From contig WBMV01005149.1 of assembly GCA_013396655.1 (NCBI GenBank), positions 1-64,000 of the forward strand: a DNA stretch of 64,000 nt, given 5' to 3'. This DNA is from Campylorhamphus procurvoides. Lineage: Eukaryota; Chordata; Aves; Passeriformes; Dendrocolaptidae. Shown piece after piece: positions 23,759 through 34,400 of this stretch. The notes beneath the pieces are model-generated. The model searched no databases, was not told where the DNA came from, and saw only the letters and a program-made list of their open reading frames with translations. Numbering within the stretch: the first letter of the stretch is position 1; each line of letters begins with the position of its first letter. Position numbers and translations under genes: made by a program.

Positions 23759-26700
23759 GGAGGAGTCTGTAGATCCTCTCCCAAAAGCAGAGACAGGGTT
23801 CAGGGGGTTATAAAGCCTGAAGGTGTTGTGGGGGGCTCAGCTCTTGTTTACCCATCTCTTCTCCCCGGTGCCAGGAGAAAGTAGGAAGTTCTGCCTTTCA
23901 GGGACAGCAGATTTCTCCTTTTGGTAATTGATGGGGACAAAGAAGTTACATTTCCTGGCAACTCCAGATGGTGCAGTGACAATAAGGGCATTTTATGCAA
24001 TACGGTGGCTTCTGCATGTCCGAAGGAGAGATTTGTTGTTGGACCCATTCCTGTTTGGCTCGCTGCCTCCAAAGATGGACGAGTCATTCCTGAGCACTGG
24101 CTGAGCAGGCAGAGGAGTTGGGGGCCCTGGAAACCTCCTGCTCAGCAAGAGGGAAAGGGTATGCCATTCCAGGGCAGTGCTCTTCCTTGTCCTGCTGCAA
24201 ATGGAGGACACACAGCATGCTCCTCCCTCGCCAGGCACAGCCCGGTGCGTGCTGATGGTCCTCACCTGCCGAGTAAATATTATCACATGTTTAATTCATG
24301 GGCTGCTCCTCGGGGTGCTGCTGTTCGGCACTGCAGAAACATTGCCATGAGCACTCACCCAGCCTACTCGGAAAAATCTCCCTGCCTGATCCTTGTCATG
24401 ATTGACTGCTGCAAAGACACTGAGATGATCCCCAAAGCTTGTCCAAAAAGTAACCCTTATGCTGGTTTAAAGTAAAATAGAAAGCGACGTGCCGAGCAGG
24501 TGGAGACTTCTTGAATCCTGGGTAATGGGAAGGTTCTCCCATGGTGCTCTCACAAGCTTCTTTCCTACAGCCTGCTCTAGGAGGGATGTTACCAATCTCT
24601 GAATGCTTATAAATGTTTTAAGCCAGCTCTGATGCATCCCTGCTGTGGCTGGGCTGTGCGTGGGCTGCTGTTTCCCAGCCAGTGGAAGCAGCCACCTCTG
24701 GGCTGGGTTCTCTGCTGGCCTGGCAGGACCACGATGCTACAGCTGCATGGAGCAGAAAGGGAAGAATATCACATTTAACAGAAGTCAAGCACCGGCTGAG
24801 ATCACGAGGATGGTGTTACTCCCAGTTTCTGCCTATTTAGCAGCCTCTTAATTTTGCATCTAATATGGGAGATGAAAACGGCAGCAGAGCCCTGCCTGTC
24901 CGAGCTGCTCAGTTCAGGAGCACTCCTGGCTTGTGTCATCAGGGCTTTGCTGCACATGGGTGGGGTTTGTGGGACTTCAGTCAATGCTTGAAGGTAACTC
25001 CTGGAGGCACCTGCTGCAGCTGGGGCTCTGTGCAAGGATGTGACAAGAGCCAGAGGCTTCCCTAGACACACAGCCCAGAATTAAATCAGAGGGAAAGCAA
25101 GCACGAAGCGTGGCTGTGGCTTCCTCACCCCACTGCTGACCTTGAGCAGCACAGCCTAAGACTCCCTCTGGTCTGTTCTGGTGTCTGCTGGTCTGCAGGG
25201 CTCCACCAGCCTAGGCAGTGACCCAGCATCCTCCCAACTTAGCTCTTAAATTCACATGAGATCACGGCAGTGAGTGATGGATGGGTTTTTTTCTTTCTCT
25301 CCTCCCGCCTTAATCTCCCCTGGCTGGTGGGTCTGAGACACAGGATTCCTGCCAGAGCAAGAGAAGAGATTTGCTCATCTTCTGTCTTGCAAGCTCAAAA
25401 CCAAATCCTCTTTATGGAGTTTAACCCCCTGTGCTGGCTGGCAGGGCTGGAGTGCCTGGCAAGGAAGTGGGAACAAGTGCTGAAGGAGAAGGCAGGGTGA
25501 ACTAGAGAGGGGAGGCCCAGGAGTGACATCCTCATGCTCTTGGTGCCCAAGGGTGCACTCTCTGTGGGGCTGGATGGAGACACACTTGATCCTGGCCTGG
25601 AGAAAAGGACATCTGGAGGCATTGATGGGCCAGTGGCCGGGGGAGCCACATTGCCCTGTGTCCTCCCAGGCAGGCGGCTGTGAAACCAGGGAAGGCTGCA
25701 CTTACTAATAACCTTGATCAGCTTTCCTTGCTGGTCACTAATCAGCAAGATGCAAGCCGTGGTGATGAAGCCAGCTCTGCGCTGTGGACAAAGAAAGACA
25801 AGCCTCTTTATCCTTCTTACTGCAGCTCAGGAGCCCGTCCTCCCTCGCGGGGGGATTGGAGCAGCCACTCACCCTCCTGTGCTGCCTCTCCCTTCCTCAC
25901 ACGACTCTACCTCTTCAGGGGTGTGAGAAACCAAAACAGCTCATCAGCTGCGCTGTTGCCACAATGATTTTCATTTACCACCAGATAGCAATTAGGAGAA
26001 ACTTTGCATGTTTGCTTCACTCCTTTTATTTCCTCTCATTTGTTTTTCACTGATAAGCAGAGTGTGTGTGGGGCTCCCTCCTTCCCCAGGGACTGCAGCA
26101 GTCCCGTGGCATCTCAGCCTGGCTGCCCAGGGATGTGCAGACAGCAGTGACCATGAGGTGCACAGGCTGCAAGAAGGAAATTTCTTTCTTTTTTCGTTTC
26201 CCAAGGCTCTTGTCTTGCCTGTAGGTGGGCTCGAGGCGTTCCAGCCTCTGGGGTTAATTGTCTCTTCCAGAATGAGAAAGCAAGGGCAGTTCCTCTGCAT
26301 CTCAACCATGGGGGATCCTAAAGATGATGGGTCACGTTTTCCTCTGTTTACGAGTAAATCCAGACCAACTTCGTGCTCCTCACCCAGAGCCTCTCTGGGT
26401 TTAGTGGGCTGTATGGGAGCAGGGCCCTTACCTGGCTCTGTAGTGGCTGGTTGAAACTGTTGTCGTGTTTTGGAGTTTATATTTTGCTTTTGGCATGAGG
26501 TGTGTGCGTAGACTGGGGCTTGTGGGGGTTATTTCTATACCCTGTGTTAGTGGGGCTGTATCTACTTGGGGGCAAAAACGAGTGGTGCAAAAGCTGGGTG
26601 TGTTGGTGCTCCCCTCCCCGGGCAGTGCCGGTGGCAGAGCGGTGCCTGCACAGTGTGGGGAGCTCCAGGGGAGCACCAGGAGGGTCCTCCTGCCACCCCC

Positions 26701-27404
26701 TCCCTCTGATCCCATTAGGCTGCCTGAGTTGGGTTCAGTGGAGGATCTGAGTGCTGATGAAGATAACAAATGGAGGCGATCGATCAGCAATCGCCTGTAA
26801 TGAGAAGGTTGTTCTTGCGAGAGGGCTGGTGACATCCTACACCCATCCAGCACTCTGAGCCGGAACTGATAAAGCACCCGCATGTTCCTAATTAACTTTC
26901 TGGAATGTTTTTTCTTCCTTTCGATTTTTCATCTCTTTTTTTTTTTTCTGCTTGGGCTGGAGGCTGGTGGAAGGTGCTTTGCCTGGACACAAGCTCATGG
27001 CAGCAGTAGGTGGGCAGGTCGCCTCCCTTGACCCAAGTGCTGTTTGGAGTGATGGACCTCTGTGGGGCAGGGACTGGCCTCCTGTGCTCCTGGCCACACT
27101 GCTTGTCCTCAGAGGAGGGTTTGCACAAGACTTTTCAATAACAACCACCTATTTTGTTGAGAAAGCAGTTAAAATTGCTCTCAGAGGGCAGCAGAAAATT
27201 CTGTAGGAGCTGGAAGAAGGCCATGAGGGTTTCTCTCAGGAGCTGCGCTGCCCTTGGCGAGGACATCAGCTCCAGGAATGGTGTTTGACCCCCTGTTTGC
27301 ACAGGCGTTTTGGGGTCCTTCCTGCTGCTGACACAAAGGGAGTTCTCATGCAGACCTGGCAGAGCAGTTTGGAGGGTGGAAAAGGTCAGAAGATGCAGCT
27401 CCCC

Positions 27405-27600
27405 TCAGTGTCCTCTGCTCCAGCTGAGCAAGCCACTCCTCATATGGCTTCTTGTCTAGATCCTTCCCTATCTCCATAGCCTCTGTTGTACACTCTAATT
27501 TCTTCCAATCCGTCTTACACTGTGGCACCCAAAACTGCCCCCAGGCCTTGAGAGGAGGTGCCAGCACAGGGCAGAGTGCTGTGTATGCCCACCAGTCCTG
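27405..27600 (-). mobile_element. CR1 LINE internal fragment, antisense
   Basis: The plus strand carries agcaagccactcctcatatg, gtggcacccaaaactgcccc and the ccagcacagggcagag type sequence found in antisense CR1 upstream of the 3' end. The 3' terminus itself is absent, so both ends are broken. Confidence 0.5.
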
Positions 27601-28726
27601 AGCGGGTCTCAGCAACCCAGCGTCACCCATCAGCCCAGCTCCCAGGTGTGGGCTGCAGCTGCTTTGGGAGGGGAATGTTGGTGATTTCAGCACCATTTTC
27701 TGGCAGAAGATGGTGTTTATTGCCTTCCCTGAGCTGAGGATGCTGCAGGACGTGGCTGATGGACGGTTATTTACCCAGCACTGTCGGTGTGCGCGTGCCG
27801 AGCACGGAGATGGGATGTGCCCCGAGGAGCTCCCAGTCTGTCAGGCAGCTGAGCTGGGGCTAATGATGAATGACTTCCTAAATAAATAAATAAAGCTTGG
27901 AGGCCTGCAAAAAGAAATGCAGGGTATTACCCTGAACCACAAGGCAATTTAGTTGACGATCTCTGATGCCATTGGGCACTCGGCAGAGATTGCAATGGTT
28001 TGTTGGGCAATGCTGAAGGATGTGTTTGTGTGGGAGCAAGGGGGTGGGGATGGCGGGGGGGAAGGGTGGTCCTGGGTCAGTCCTTCCCTTAGTGCCTGCT
28101 GGAGGCGAGCCCAGCCCTACCCTGTGTGCCCTGAGGCAGAGGAGAAGCCACATCTTCAGCCCAGCTCTGGGCCCACGAGGATGCTGCTGGGGCTTCTGGT
28201 TGCTCCGACATTGCCTCCCTCACACTGGTGCTGCCACTGACTTTTATCAGGGGGGTCCTCTGGGGGCCTCCTGTGGCTGCAGCACCTCAGAGCGTGGATG
28301 GGCTTGGGCTTAGCAGGGTGCAGTCAGGCCATGGGAGCTGTGCTTCCTCCTCCTCTTCCTTGTCCTCATCCTCTCGCTGCCAGATCCCTCCGGCTGTGGC
28401 GACGTCCCCTCTGCCCTGTCCGTGCTGTGCTGCACCTGCTGAACGCTCTGTGATCCATCACTGCCTGTCAGAGCTGTCACTGCGGGGGACAGGCTGGGGG
28501 GAAATTAATTTCTCCTGACGATGGGAGCCCAACTCAGAGCTCTCCTGTCTCATTTCTCCTGCAGCAGCCCCAGCTTAACCCTCCCCATGCCATCGCACCC
28601 CCGGGCAGGGAGTAGCATCTCTCGCGACACCAGCATTGCTCTGCCCCAAAATGCCTCTTCTGCCTGTTGCTTGGGCACTTCACACGTGGAGGGACCAGAA
28701 ATGGGGCAGGAAGGAGGAGAAAGAAC

Positions 28727-28744
28727 GTGTGTGTGTGTGTGTGT
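28727..28744. repeat. (GT)n microsatellite
   Basis: Nine uninterrupted GT units. Confidence 0.95.
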
Positions 28745-28779
28745 ACGTGCAAACATAGCGAGCTGTCTTACTGTGCAGT

Positions 28780-28860
28780 TTCCTCTGGTTTCCCACATTG
28801 TAAAAAGGGATAATACTGTCATATTAAAGCACTTGGAGATCTGGGGATGAAAAGCAGTGA
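28780..28860 (+). mobile_element. Possible ancient L3/MIR-type repeat tail
   Basis: The run includes ggtttcccacattgtaaaaa, gggataatactgtc and then aaagcacttggagatctggg followed by gatgaaaagcagtg. This matches the layout of the old tetrapod repeat tail with a preserved core (tttcccc-atctgtaaaa-ggga...gcactttgagat-ctt-ggatgaaa). The call is from memory of that consensus. Confidence 0.4.
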
Positions 28861-30193
28861 ATAGGACAGAGACAGTCCTGATCAAAGCTCTTTTCTTTTC
28901 TCCATCTGTGTTTGTTTCCCCATGGAAGATAATACTCTGCCTCTTTCTTGTAAATATTTTTTTAAGATCTAAGTAACTCCATGATAGATAAACAGCCCTG
29001 CTTCGCTCTGAAGGATCTCTGCCGCCTGCTCTAATTGTGTTTGCCAAGCCCGTGGCCTGTGTTTTGAAGTGGGTTGGGGAGTTGCATTCGAGCCTAGAGG
29101 AGCAACTGTGTCCAGCAGCTTTGGAGGGGAAAGGACTGACTTGGAAATGCTCCAGTGCCTCATTTTTGGGGCAGGATCAGGCATCTTTTGAGATCAGGCC
29201 TCTCTGCACAGCCCTTGGAACTGGGCAGCTAAAGCCATCAGTTAGTGTTGAGATGAGCTTTGCTGGTCCGGGGGATTGTGTTTGTTTAATTCGGGTGTAT
29301 TGAAGTGCTGTGGGAAGGGGTGCAGGAGCAGCAGCAGGCTGGCTGCACAGAGCCTGGGTGTCTGCTGGGATGGAGTGACCCAGAAGGCACAGTCATCGAG
29401 GGGCTTGGCTGGGCTGAGCAGGGGGAGGCAGCGGGCACAGGGAGGGCTGCAGGGTCTCCCTGCTCTGGGGAGAGGCTGTGTGTGGCTCTGGCACTGGAAC
29501 TTTTGGCATTTTGCTCTTGTGGTTGACAGGTTTCGTTGGTTTTGCCTCTCCCAAGAGCTAATCCTGTGAGCAGCAGTGATGCTGTTGTGTGCAGACCCAG
29601 TCTCTGGGTGAGTTTCCTCGTGGCTCTCCTGACTAACCAAGATCTGGGGTTTATCCCAGCCGTGGTGGGGCTGGGTTTGCCCAGGGCAGGATGTGGGATA
29701 GGAGCAAGCTGGAACCGTGGGGTGGTGAATTCAAATTTCATCTCTCCCCTCCCCAGGGGAGGTGACAAATGAACTGGTGGTTGTGCTAAAAGCTTTTTTT
29801 CTTCTCTTTAAAAGAAGTTGCTGGGAGGAAATGAAATGACCCAGTGACCTCTGTTAATAGGCAGCACAAACGAAGCTGGTGCTGCTGGAAGGAAGAGCCC
29901 TCAGTGCAGTCCTCTGCCTGCAAGGTGTTTGCTTCGATTGATATGCCTAATGGGAGCAATTCTCCCACAGCAGCTGCTGAAAACGAAGATATTTAATAAT
30001 CTCCTAGATCTGGGTAGAATATTTTGCAGAGAATTTCTTTAAAATCACCCTTCTCCTTTTCATGGACAGGTGGAACAGAAGAGAAGCCCAAATGGTTTTT
30101 TGTGATTTTTTTTTCAAATTGTTATATTGTAAGGAATCCAAAATGAAGGTAAAGTCCCTCCCTCATGGATTTTTTTAAAATGCAGAGGAAACA

Positions 30194-30287
30194 TGGGCTA
30201 GTGGAAAGTGTCCCTGCCCATTGCAGGAGGTGAAATGAGATGATCTTTAAGGTCCCTCCAACCCAAACCGTTCTGTGATTCTGTGAG
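30194..30287 (+). mobile_element. CR1 LINE 3' fragment, sense orientation
   Basis: It contains gctagtggaaagtgtccctg, gagatgatctttaaggtccc and caacccaaaccgttctgtga, ending in the repeated ttctgtga tail. It is 5' truncated to about 95 bp. Confidence 0.9.
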
Positions 30288-31815
30288 AATCCCTGCACAG
30301 CTCTGCCCCACCCATGTCCAGAACTGTGCAAACACTTGTTTTTAGCAGCATTTCCCCCTGTAGGCAGTGAGGACCCAGGTAGCCAACCTGGCCAGGACAT
30401 AAAGCTCCCTCCTCCTCTATCCCCTTGGATACCCAAAGTAGCTTAAGGGCGTAAGGTGTCCAGCACCCTCTGAGATGGGAGTTGCTGGGGGAAAATCTTC
30501 AAAAGCATCTTACAGCAGCTTAGGTTAAGTCTCTTTGACTCTCAGTGGAACTTAAGCTCTTAAGAAATGTAGGTGCTTCTGAGCACTTCACCCTCTGTGC
30601 CTTGCACCCCTGGGTCCCTGCAGATCCCTGGCTCGGTCCTGGCTGGAGGAGCCACACTGGGAAGCTGCTGCTTGCAAACCCTTCTGAATCTTATTATTTT
30701 TAATAATAGTCTTCAAAACCCCGGGCTCAGTGCTTACAAGCTGCACACATGGCCATGCTCAGAGCTAGAGATTAGGCAGCACACAAGAATGAATGTCTTA
30801 CAGGAGCTCTTTTACTGTAAGAATTAATCTTATTCCTGAAATGTGACCGTATCTAGCACAAATCTGACCCCACTGGGGGCCATGGCTTCACTTAATTGCA
30901 TTCTTTAGCAAGGATTGAGGTCTATTAGGTGGTTTGCTTGTGTTGTGGGGGATCCTGTGCCAGAGAATTTAGTGAGGGCTTGCAGGTCCGTGGAGCAGCA
31001 CAGGAAAACTGCCATTATGTTGGCCTGGCTGGTGCCAGGAGCTTGGCTGGGTGCTCAGGGACAGGCAGGAGGGAGCCAACCTGCTCCAGAGAGCACAGAC
31101 AAGGTAAGCTGTGGGAAGGGCAGAGGATGGGTCAGAGAGCCCATGTGGCCTGAGCTTTCCTCAGGACAGTTCCCACTTATTTAGCCCTGGTGGGAAGGCA
31201 GGAGGACCGTGTTGGGTGGTAGCTGGTTCCAAGCATGGTGTGTGCTGCACTGTAGGCAGGAATCTTGCAGTGGATGAATCTGTTTGCAGTCTCTCTATTG
31301 CCAGGGTGCTGCCAGGAGAGCAGAGCAAACTGTGTCCCAGCTTGTCCCCACTGTACCCAGGGAGCCAGGTGGGCACACATCCTGCTGTCCTGAAAATCCC
31401 ATATCCAGGGGGAGACAGCCAGTGATGGACCTGCTCTGAAGGATGAGTTGCTGGATTGAAGCTGACATGTCCTAATATCTCTGCCAGCACTTTCTGTCTC
31501 CGTCAAGGGCTCGGGAAGCACATTAGCACCGGAGCAGAAGTGTCACCCTCTGGCATCTCCTTCTCTACTCTTGGAGCTGTTGCTGTATCCCCTTTACCAG
31601 ACCTTCTCCATCAGAGCCCATTATATGGCATGAAAAGCCGTGCTGGATGTGGGAGAGTGGAGCTGCCAGGCTCCTCTGTCTGGAGGAGGCAGAACATTTC
31701 CCTGGCATTGCTGCATTCAGCTCCATCCTTGGGATGCTTTGGGAATGTGCTGCATGGAGCAGCACGCTCTCCTGGCTGCTCTGAGCTGTGGAACATCATT
31801 GGTGCTGCATTTAAA

Positions 31816-31985
31816 AAGCAAACAAGACTCAAGGAGATGTTTGGTGGCATTTTTGAGGATCAGGAAGGATATATTGCTCTGATAAAGAAAAATACTTGGA
31901 GAGCAGACGAGGCTCAGTGAGATGTTTGGTGGCATTTTTGGCATTGTCTGAGAGGGTATATTGCTCTGATAAGGAGAAATGGGAG
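31816..31985 (+). repeat. Imperfect tandem duplication, two 85-bp units
   Basis: The word gatgtttggtggcattttt occurs at 31836 and again at 31921. Flanking words match at the same 85-bp offset (aagactcaaggaga with gaggctcagtgaga, and atattgctctgataa with tatattgctctgataa). The two units differ by substitutions and small indels, so the duplication is not recent. Confidence 0.85.
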
Positions 31986-34100
31986 TTTCTGAAATGGTCA
32001 TTGAGCCAGCACTGGTTTGGTCTGTTTTATTTTAACATAGGGAACTAAATATTTGGGTGGATGGTTCTCTCCAACTCCTGCCCTCTCCCTTCCAGCCTTG
32101 CTGGTGGGAACTGGGATCTGCGTGACTGAAGCAGGAGGAGGAGAGAGCCAGTGAGCAGCAACACAGCTCCATTTGTTGTGCTGGCATCAACACCACATCC
32201 CCAGTTTAATTAACAGTTCCCATCGTAGCTGTTCATGATGTTCCTGCTCTCTGCAGCAACAAAAGAAACTCCAACATGTTGTTCTGCACCCTGGAACCCT
32301 GAAAACCCCAAGATAAGGCTGGCTGGAGCCTCTGTGTTTCTCTAAGTGTATCTAGAACAAACATTTGAAGAGATTCCCAGTGATAGAATCCAGATTTTTT
32401 TTCCTTTTTGTATCAGTATTTGTGGTTGGTTTTCATGAGGCAGCACTGAAGCACGATGGCTCTAGACTAGCACAGAGCACACAGCAGAGGCTTTGTAATC
32501 CTCAAAGTGCAAGTCCAAAGCTTCTGTCTGAAAAGTTGCTCTTTAGGGCTGAGTACATATGGGGACTTCTTGTTTATCCAGGCTTTTCTTTGAATTCTGT
32601 ACAGTTCAGCCTTGGAGAGTTAATGGGACAGAAAAAGATTAAAATGTCCCTTCACACTCCCTGTCCCAACAGCCTCCCACCCTGATGTGTATCAGAAAGC
32701 TTAAAGAGTCTCACTATCCCCTTAGTCCTTTCCAAGCCTTTGATCACGGTACAATATCTCCTGCCTGGCTTTTCTCCAAAAGGTGATAAACCCTGGGTTT
32801 GATTTCTAATTGGGGTAACGATAGCAGGAAGGAATCTGTTGGATCTGAGCATCTTTCCACAGCTCTGCTATCCCAGAGCTCAGTGTGGCTGCTGGGAAGT
32901 CTCTGGGCTGCGACCCTGCGAGCAGGTTGTGGCTGCAGTTTGCATTCTATTTTCAGCCCTTCTGGGGCAAAGCTCACCTCTGTGACTGAGGGAAGCATTT
33001 ACCAGTATTGACACTCAGGACTGGGGTGGTGGCTAAGAATACAACTCCCTTAATGCCATTCCAGCTTTGCACAGGGATTAGGATAAAGCTGTAAGCTCTG
33101 TTTGGAGCCAGGAGTTGTCTCCAGGGAAATGTGCAGGCAGGGAGAGGGGAGCAGGCTGGTGCTGAGCTCCCTCTCCCCTGTGTGGCAGTGCTGATGGTCT
33201 GGTTCTGTCCTGCAGCCACATCCTGGCATGTCCAGGGCAGAGAGGTCAGGAGAGAATGTGTCCCACATCCTTTGGAGGTTGTATTTGCTTGATCCATCAC
33301 AATCAACTATGGTACCCCCTGCTCCAGGTATTCTCTCCCAGTTTTGTGTAGCTCAGTAACACGGTTCCTTCATGTGTTGCAAGTGGGGAAACTGAGGCAC
33401 TGAGTAGGGATGGGGCCCTCGGACAGGTAATCCCAGCCATGGAAAGAAGCCTGCAGTGTCCCCAGCCCGTGTTTCCCAGGCGAGAGGGGCTCTGGGGCAC
33501 CCACACTGGTGCCAGGCTGAGGGGCAGGGTTGCTGTGCTGGGTCAGTGCTGCACAGCAGAGGATCCTTCCTCAGACCACACGGATCCTCAGCAGACAAAA
33601 GGGGACCCAGGGAAAACATCTCTGCTTCATCTTCCTTCTTGGAGGAGATTTTTTTTCTTCCTTGCTGGGTTTTTCATGTGTGAGGTTTCAGTGTCTCTTC
33701 TTTGCCCTGCGCTTTTGTGGAAAAATGGCCCTTTCTGAGGGTCCCTGGGCCCTGTCGGGTCAGATCCCTTCACCCTTCCCTGCTCGGTGCTGCTCGGCCA
33801 GCGCTGCCCCTGCGGGCTGGGAGGGCAGAGGAGCCCACGGGTGTCAAACCTGGGACTCGGGCTCTGTGGCTGGAGCCTCCTGATTCCTGTTCCCTCCCTC
33901 TGGGAGTGCAAGTACCGGCACTGCCCATCACTGCCTGGGCAGGGAGCTGGAGCCCACCAGCCTCGTGTGCCCACCAGCCTACTGGGCCATGGAGCTGCTC
34001 AGGTCCTTTGTGGCATCGGGCCATGGGCTCCCTGCAGGGACTGTGGGCAACAACTGCCCCTTGAGCCCCCAGTGCCCCTCGGGCTCTGCTCAGGTCTGCC

Positions 34101-34229
34101 CACCCACCTGCCCCTCAATGCTGTCCTCTCTGTGCCCCCTCTGCCCACCCACCTGCCCCTCAGTGCTGTCCCCTCTGTGCCCCCTCTGCCCACCCACCTG
34201 CCCCTCAGTGCTGTCCTCTCTATGCCCCA
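34101..34229 (+). repeat. 45-bp minisatellite, about three copies, at a PTPRS acceptor
   Basis: The word cacccacctgcccctca starts at 34101, 34146 and 34191, giving a 45-bp period. Copies differ at a few bases (tcaatg or tcagtg; ctgtcctctc or ctgtcccctc). The pyrimidine-rich unit runs directly into the proposed 3' splice site at 34232. Confidence 0.95.
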
Positions 34230-34232
34230 CAG

Positions 34233-34312
34233 GTGCTGACAAGGCTGGGGAGACGCTGTGAGTCCCACTGAGCCGGAGCCTTCCTGGCCGGGGCCGAAGG
34301 CCGGTGCAGAGG
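34233..34312 (+). other. PTPRS: PTPRS 5' UTR portion of the start-codon exon
   Basis: The proposed acceptor is tatgccccacag followed by gtgctgac, giving 80 nt of leader before the ATG. The leader has no upstream ATG. An in-frame TGA at 34259 closes the frame above the start. Shortly before the ATG it contains a small GC hairpin (GGCC-GAA-GGCC at 34292-34302). The acceptor choice is inferred from the pyrimidine-rich run ending in CAG. Several other CAG trinucleotides occur in the tandem repeats just upstream, so the exon could start earlier. Confidence 0.5.
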
Positions 34313-34400
34313 ATGAGGATCCTTCCCAGCCCTGGGATGTCTTCACTGGTCTCCCTCGTGAACCTTCTCTCCGTGCTGCTGATAGACTGCGTAGCTGAAA
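34313..34400 (+). CDS. PTPRS: PTPRS coding exon 1: start codon and signal peptide
   Basis: The exon encodes 29 residues plus the first base of codon 30. The product starts MRILPSPGMSSLV and continues with a hydrophobic LVNLLSVLLIDC core, a classical signal peptide that would route the receptor into the secretory pathway; cleavage is expected near the VAES junction. The start is supported by A at -3 (cagaggATGA), an in-frame upstream stop, and a layout like human PTPRS, which also has a short polar stretch with an internal Met before the hydrophobic core. A second in-frame ATG at codon 9 (G at -3) could serve as an alternative start without losing the signal core. The donor GCTGAAA/gtaagt is a near-perfect consensus. 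The signal sequence is poorly conserved between species, so identification rests mostly on frame continuity: A joins GT of the next exon to make Ser30. Confidence 0.85.

Larger units (their letters stand above)
11896..34095. other. Non-coding CR1-bearing sequence before the first coding exon
   Basis: This stretch of about 22 kb holds no supportable exon. It contains scattered CR1 fragments, a probable LTR near 18 kb, simple repeats at 15652, 19396, 22454 and 28727, an 85-bp tandem duplication at 31816-31985, and AT-rich blocks at about 12770-13080, 19785-19970 and 22380-22570. Open frames of 100-230 codons occur on both strands, but none has a recognisable domain, and several overlap repeats or are mutually antisense. 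Most likely this is the 3' part of PTPRS intron 1. Confidence 0.6.

Noticed and set aside
33380..33435. MIR-like word ggggaaactgaggcac
   Set aside because: The resemblance covers only about 16 bp and the following sequence does not continue like MIR; similar words near 13081 and 57570 are also too short.
33965..34261. Repetitive Cys-Pro-Pro-Thr-Cys-Pro type peptide
   Set aside because: It is the translation of the 45-bp minisatellite, which has a period divisible by three and so stays open by itself.
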